A stretch of 33,823 bases of DNA. It comes from Elysia marginata. Taxonomy: Eukaryota > Mollusca > Gastropoda > Plakobranchidae. The notes beneath the pieces are model-generated. The model ran no database searches, had not been told where the DNA came from, and was given only the letters and a program-made list of their open reading frames with translations. Within the stretch, counting starts at the first letter, position 1; each line of letters starts with the position of its first letter. Positions 29,323-33,823 of the stretch are shown one piece after another. Position numbers and translations under genes: made by a program. The DNA is taken from assembly GCA_019649035.1 (NCBI GenBank), contig BMAT01007092.1:10436-44258 (forward strand). Reading direction: 5' to 3'.

Positions 29323-31030
29323 AGTTTTTCAGTAGGTCAAGTCCAAATGTTTTTTTTTTTCCGGCTTGTATGACCATTACGTTTTATGCAAAGGATTTTG
29401 TTAAGAAAATGGTTTTAAAATTCCCATTTCATAATAGAGCGAAGGTTTGGGTCTATCGAAAGACTAAACTAGGATGAAAAAAATCACCGCACTGATTTTC
29501 ATTAACTATTCAATATTGATAAATTAGAGTGGATTAAACTTGCAACAGCCGGCCCCTAAATATTAGTGTAGATTATTCAAAGCAGTTTCACAAATTCTGT
29601 CTGAAAACTTGAAATATTACTAGACAATCTCTCTGAAAACGTTTTCCAAATTTATAGAAAACCAATGCATTGAAAACAGGTTAAACATAAAAAAAAACAA
29701 AATGCGACCATTGGTAAACAAAACATACAATCGTATTTAAACATTCATTTCCAAAAGATCTGAATTGTAATTCACAACATATAAGCCTAACCACAGAACA
29801 TGAGCTACTGTCGCTAAAGTATGCGAAGTACCGGTATGTGGAAAAACTAGAGAAACCTTCTAAAGGGTTACTTAAGCCACCAAAAGTTTATAAACCGCCG
29901 TGCGTTTTGATTCGAGGTTGCTATCAATATAACAATAATTTGATTGGAAAAGTTTCCATGTAATATTTCAATGATAATTTACTCACCTTTAATATGTCTT
30001 ACTGATTTTGTTCTCTAACTGGGGTCCAGATTATAGAGATTATTAAAAACTGCTTCGAATGGATTAAAAGTTTAGAGCGACGTCCATCGATTAAAATATT
30101 GAGACCATAAAACAACTGAGATGCTAAGGTATAGAGAGCCTTACGTAACCTTATACTTACACAGCTTTGTAAAAAAAACTAGATTCCCATAACTGTAGCT
30201 TCTATTCTATACTCAAGTACAGCAAATACACACTCAGTCTTAACTGGCTCAGATGAAACACGAACTTATCTTTTTTGTTGGTTTTTTTTTTTTTTGCAAT
30301 ATGCGGATTAAAAATCAAAATTATTCGGATCTCTTTTGAAACCACGTATATGAACATGAAATGCAAGTTTTCTGGAACAGTGTTCCTTATTTTCAACCAA
30401 CCACATAAAGAGCGATATGGTCGATAACAATGAAAATAAAAATTGCTCATTTAAAGCACTCAGCAAATTTACCTCAGCTTACGCGGAGAGAATGGCCTGA
30501 AATGAAAGTTTTTCGGGCTATAAGAAAATTGACATCTCCAGTTCTTCCGTATTCTAATAAGCCGAACACGATAATTAATGTTTGTTACAGGAAGAAGAAG
30601 GCATATTTCTTTTAAAAAATTGTATTCGCTTCATTTATATTTAAAACTATTTGACAACGGGCTTTGCTAAGAAACCCCTTGGGATTTTTTTATTTGAACT
30701 GAGTAGATCAGAATCTCAAAACTATGAAGAACACCCATATAAACATCAAAATTTACATATATATGGATTTCTCTTCTCATTACGCATGAAAACATATGGC
30801 ACTGACATCGCACTTGCGACCAGTTCTTTTGTGGGGAATTCGTCAGTCGAATTTTAACAGCTTTCAGGTTATAGACTAAGTGCACTGTTAACATAGGCTG
30901 CAGTTATTATTGGCCAATAAATGTCAGTTAGTTTATAGAGCAAAAGCAACACCCTATAAAAAGTGCTGCATAAAGACCCATAAATTTACTAAATGTTTCA
31001 TACACAATTGCATCTGGCTGCATAGCGCAA
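29323..31030. other. 5' flank of copy A; promoter expected but not identified
   Basis: AT-rich sequence upstream of the copy A start codon with short homopolymers (T-run near 30283-30295). No TATA box or other element could be chosen with confidence. Open frames here are short and unremarkable. Confidence 0.4.
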
Positions 31031-33027
31031 AAAAATAAAACCTATACTACCCCTGATATTAAATCCAGATCAAACTGGTTTTATGTCAGGGCGATTCATT
31101 GGTGACAACATTAGGCTAGTGTATGATGTATTATCCAAAAAGAAAGGCCTTCTTATTCTAGTAGATTTTGAAAAAGCTTTCGACTCTGTAAGTTGGTCAT
31201 TCATTTACAAAACTATGCGCTACTTTAACCTAGGAGATTATATAATGAGATGGGTAAAACTATTTAATACACAAACAAAATCTAGGGTGGTAATAAACAA
31301 GACAGTCTCAACATGGTTCAAACCTGGACGAGGCGACGAGGTTGTAGACAAGGCGATCCAATATCTCCGTACATATTCCTTATAGAGAGTTAGGTATTGG
31401 CACGCATGCTTCGTCAAAACGATTATATAAGAGCCTATAGAATAAGGAATCTAGACATCCATATATCTCAATATGCGGATGACACTACTTTTTTAGATGG
31501 ATCTGAACGCTCCCTTAGAGATTGCATAAACACACTAAATGAACTTGCAGGATACTCGGGTTTAAAAGTAAACAATGACAAAACGAAAGCTATTTGGTTT
31601 GGATGTCCGAGGCCGCAAGAAAATAACTTTTTTCCAGAGGGAAATCTAGAATGGAACCCAGAAACTTTACATCTTATCTAAATAAAATTACAGCCAGATT
31701 TATTAAAATTTTTAATACTTGTAACTTGGGTGAAAGAAATCTCACTCCGTTTGGCAAAGTAACAGCTATAAAAGCCATTCTCATTTCTAAAATCGTTCAT
31801 ATTCTGACCGCATTACCAAGTCCCTCTGATGAAATACAGTCAAATTTACAAAAAATGTTTGAGAAGTTTTTATGGAATGGCACAAATAACAAAATTTAAA
31901 AAGAAGTTTCTTACAGACCAGTACATGAAGGGGACTGGACATGCTGAATATAAAACTGTTTATACAATCACTTAAACTGGCATGGGTTAGAAGAATAGAA
32001 AATAACAATACCCTCTGGAATAAGGTCCTTAATAAACTAAATAAAAAAACAAAAAATCTTTCCAAAGTTGGTCCTTCCCTGACAATGCTCATGGAAACCA
32101 ACAATACCTTTTGGAAGGAAGTGTTCCACATTTATGCCAAATTTAGCATGCAAATGAAACCTACCACATTCCAACAGTTTGATAATAGTATTTTTATATT
32201 AAATGATAACATTAAAATTGGTAATGAATCAATAAACTTGAAAACGTTCATAAGAAACAATGCCACATATATACACCAATTGAAAAGAAACGGACACATA
32301 ATAAATTACCAACAATTAATTCAGAAACTTATATCCCAGAATCAATGTTAACTTTTTTAACAGTTCAAGGAATTGTAAGAGCAATAAACTATTTTAATAG
32401 AAGATTACCACTGGTACCTTCTATAATAAATGATAACAAGCAACCCCATCTATCAGTGATATTTGCTAATAAAAAAGGTGCTTCAAAAATATACAACACT
32501 CTGTTGTCAAACAAATCGGAGATTCAAGGTATCAAGACTTGGAAAAAAAGATTAAATGTAAACATTTCAGAAAGGAAGGTGTTTCTTCATCTGAAAAGAA
32601 CTACGAGAGACTGAGCATTAAGATGGCTTCAGTACAGAATTCTACACAATATTCTAACTACTAATAAAATGGTTGCCAAATATAACCCAGAACAAAATGA
32701 GAACTGCAGCTTTTGTCAAAACTGTCCAGAATCCATATTACACCTTTTCTGGAGCTGCCCGATTGTGAATTTCTTCTGGAAAGATCTAAACGTATGTATA
32801 AGAGAAAAATGCAAACATGTTCACAATCTATTTTTATTAAAACTCTTAGATTATTCGGAGAAGATCCAAGTTTAAAAACTGATACAATATTGGACCTAGT
32901 AATCCAACTAGCGAAGCAATATATCTATGCCTGCAAAGTGAAAGGTATTGCACCAACCAACACATACCTCCAACACATTTTATACAAAAGATATCTAATT
33001 GAAAAAGCAAAAATCTATAAACAATGA
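31031..33027 (+). pseudogene. Tx1-type ORF2 remnant, broken by several frameshifts and stops
   Basis: The reading frame is split into successive open pieces at about 31083-31385, 31397-31681, 31651-31899, 31941-32351, 32345-32614 and 32640-33027. One break has a visible cause: near 31328-31343 an eight-base slip duplication (ACGAGGCG followed by ACGAGG) shifts the frame just before the GCRQGD motif. A TAG follows shortly after. The ORF would have encoded reverse transcriptase with a C-terminal zinc-knuckle-like domain. The number of lesions points to an old, inactive copy. Confidence 0.83.
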
Positions 33028-33270
33028 CTCGCTGCTTAAATTTGCTAAACGTTGGGATCCCTACAGAAATATCCTTTGATCTCTCATAAGCCTTTCGAAT
33101 GTATAAATGAATTACACAAAAATATGCTGCCTCAAAATACCAACATGCCTAATGGCCTTTGTATGTTTGGCTATGATATATATGATTCTTCATTGATAAT
33201 CCTATGTTTTATTGTACATTTTGTTAAATTATGTAAAATAGTATGTGGCCTTCGTATGTTTGGCTATGCA
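31031..33270 (+). mobile_element. 5'-truncated Tx1-type L1 retrotransposon
   Basis: A LINE remnant lying upstream of copy A in the opposite orientation. It opens within the RT at LPLILNPDQTGFMSGRFIGD, the motif that marks Tx1-like L1 elements. It then shows VDFEKAFDSVSWSFI, GCRQGDPISPYIF, QYADDT and SGLKVNNDKTKAIWFG, the thumb (LTPFGKVTAIKAI), and a C-terminal CSFCQNCPESILHLFWSC cluster. The endonuclease and ORF1 are missing. Coding similarity ends at about 33027. The 3' UTR is assumed to continue to about 33270 because of two related TATGTTTGGCTATG repeats, but the exact 3' end and any target-site duplication were not found. Confidence 0.85.
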
Positions 33271-33823
33271 TTTATGTTCTGAAATAATTATCCCCACCCT
33301 TTCGTTTTAAAAAAACCACACTGTAATGTATGTCACATTAGCTGTTTGCATAAAGTAAGGGAATGGTGTCTTATTACCTCGCCTTTTCAACTCTTTCATC
33401 AATAATGTCTTATTATATCGCTACCATGCCTTACTTTTGCTGGAGTCACGCCATCACCCTCATCACTTCCATCATCACTAATAACGCAGCACCACTCCTT
33501 ACTTTATATTATGCTTGAATAAAGCTAGCTAGAGTTACGATGGCTGTTCCTGTAGTTAGGGTTTGAATAATTGTTATGGACATTGGTGTAGACGTCATTA
33601 TTAACTTTAAAGTAATAACGTTATGTTAGTAAATGTCGATAGCACTGGCACTGGAGGTTATAATAGTAATAATATAGTTTATTCCTCTGATGATTGTTAT
33701 GAAACACCAACATTGTCTCCATAAAAAACTCTACCAATTGTAAAGTTATTGAAGATTCTAGAGAAATGTAAAGTTATTGAATATTCTAGAGACAGGACAG
33801 CTCTATTGTACATTGCCATTAAC
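33271..33823. other. Sequence beyond the Tx1 element; nothing recognised
   Basis: AT-rich DNA with short repeated ATTCTAGAGA/TAAAGTTATTGAA words at about 33738-33792 (two copies). No gene or element end could be defined. Confidence 0.4.

Noticed and set aside
1..33823. Prokaryotic-style defence system, CRISPR array, phage or viral genome
   Set aside because: The window is spliced animal DNA with retroelements. No spaced repeats, operons or viral structural genes were seen.

Overview
The window looks like AT-rich, intron-rich, repeat-laden genomic DNA of an invertebrate animal. The tRNA-derived SINEs, the Tx1-type and other non-LTR retrotransposon remains, and a decayed multi-copy PIN-like/cysteine-rich gene all resemble what I recall from mollusc genomes. 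A gastropod is my best guess, but the species cannot be fixed from the sequence. There is no prokaryotic operon, CRISPR array or viral genome here.

The only intact-looking host genes are two tandem copies of an SLC7 amino-acid transporter, the light subunit of a heterodimeric transporter. Both are on the minus strand. Copy A starts at 29322, and ten exons can be placed: 29127-29322, 27819-28109, 27115-27240, 26558-26657, 23911-23955, 22546-22669, 21857-21948, 20256-20352, 19754-19903 and 17858-18032. All junctions are GT-AG, all phases agree, and together they give 465 codons plus one base. Only a short C-terminal exon is missing. Copy B starts at 1601 (exon 1 1388-1601, exon 2 309-599) and runs off the left edge. 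Both keep the GAGIF substrate-binding turn in TM1 and the extracellular cysteine that normally bonds to an SLC3 heavy subunit.

The other DNA is mostly repeat-derived. Between the two genes (about 1.6-17.8 kb) lie tandem repeats, palindromic segments, a minus-strand ORF fragment with a CxxC motif (5691-6065), a full-length but broken PIN-like/cysteine-rich gene copy (about 7790-10490), a nested repeat block (13.7-14.7 kb) and a minus-strand SINE (about 14.8-15.0 kb). Inside copy A are a 5'-truncated LINE in intron 9 with a clear target-site duplication, the 3' end of another LINE in intron 4, a SINE in intron 5, and a degenerate minisatellite in intron 6 whose last unit is the real exon 6 splice donor. 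Upstream of copy A lies a 5'-truncated, frame-broken Tx1-type L1 element (about 31.03-33.27 kb).

The most interesting signals are at splice sites. The LINE in intron 9 duplicated the exon 9 splice donor as part of its target-site duplication, and the extra copy differs from the real one only at the donor G. The intron 6 minisatellite has spread copies of an exon-end/donor sequence. A 45-base exon carries an unusual TM6 sequence in copy A.
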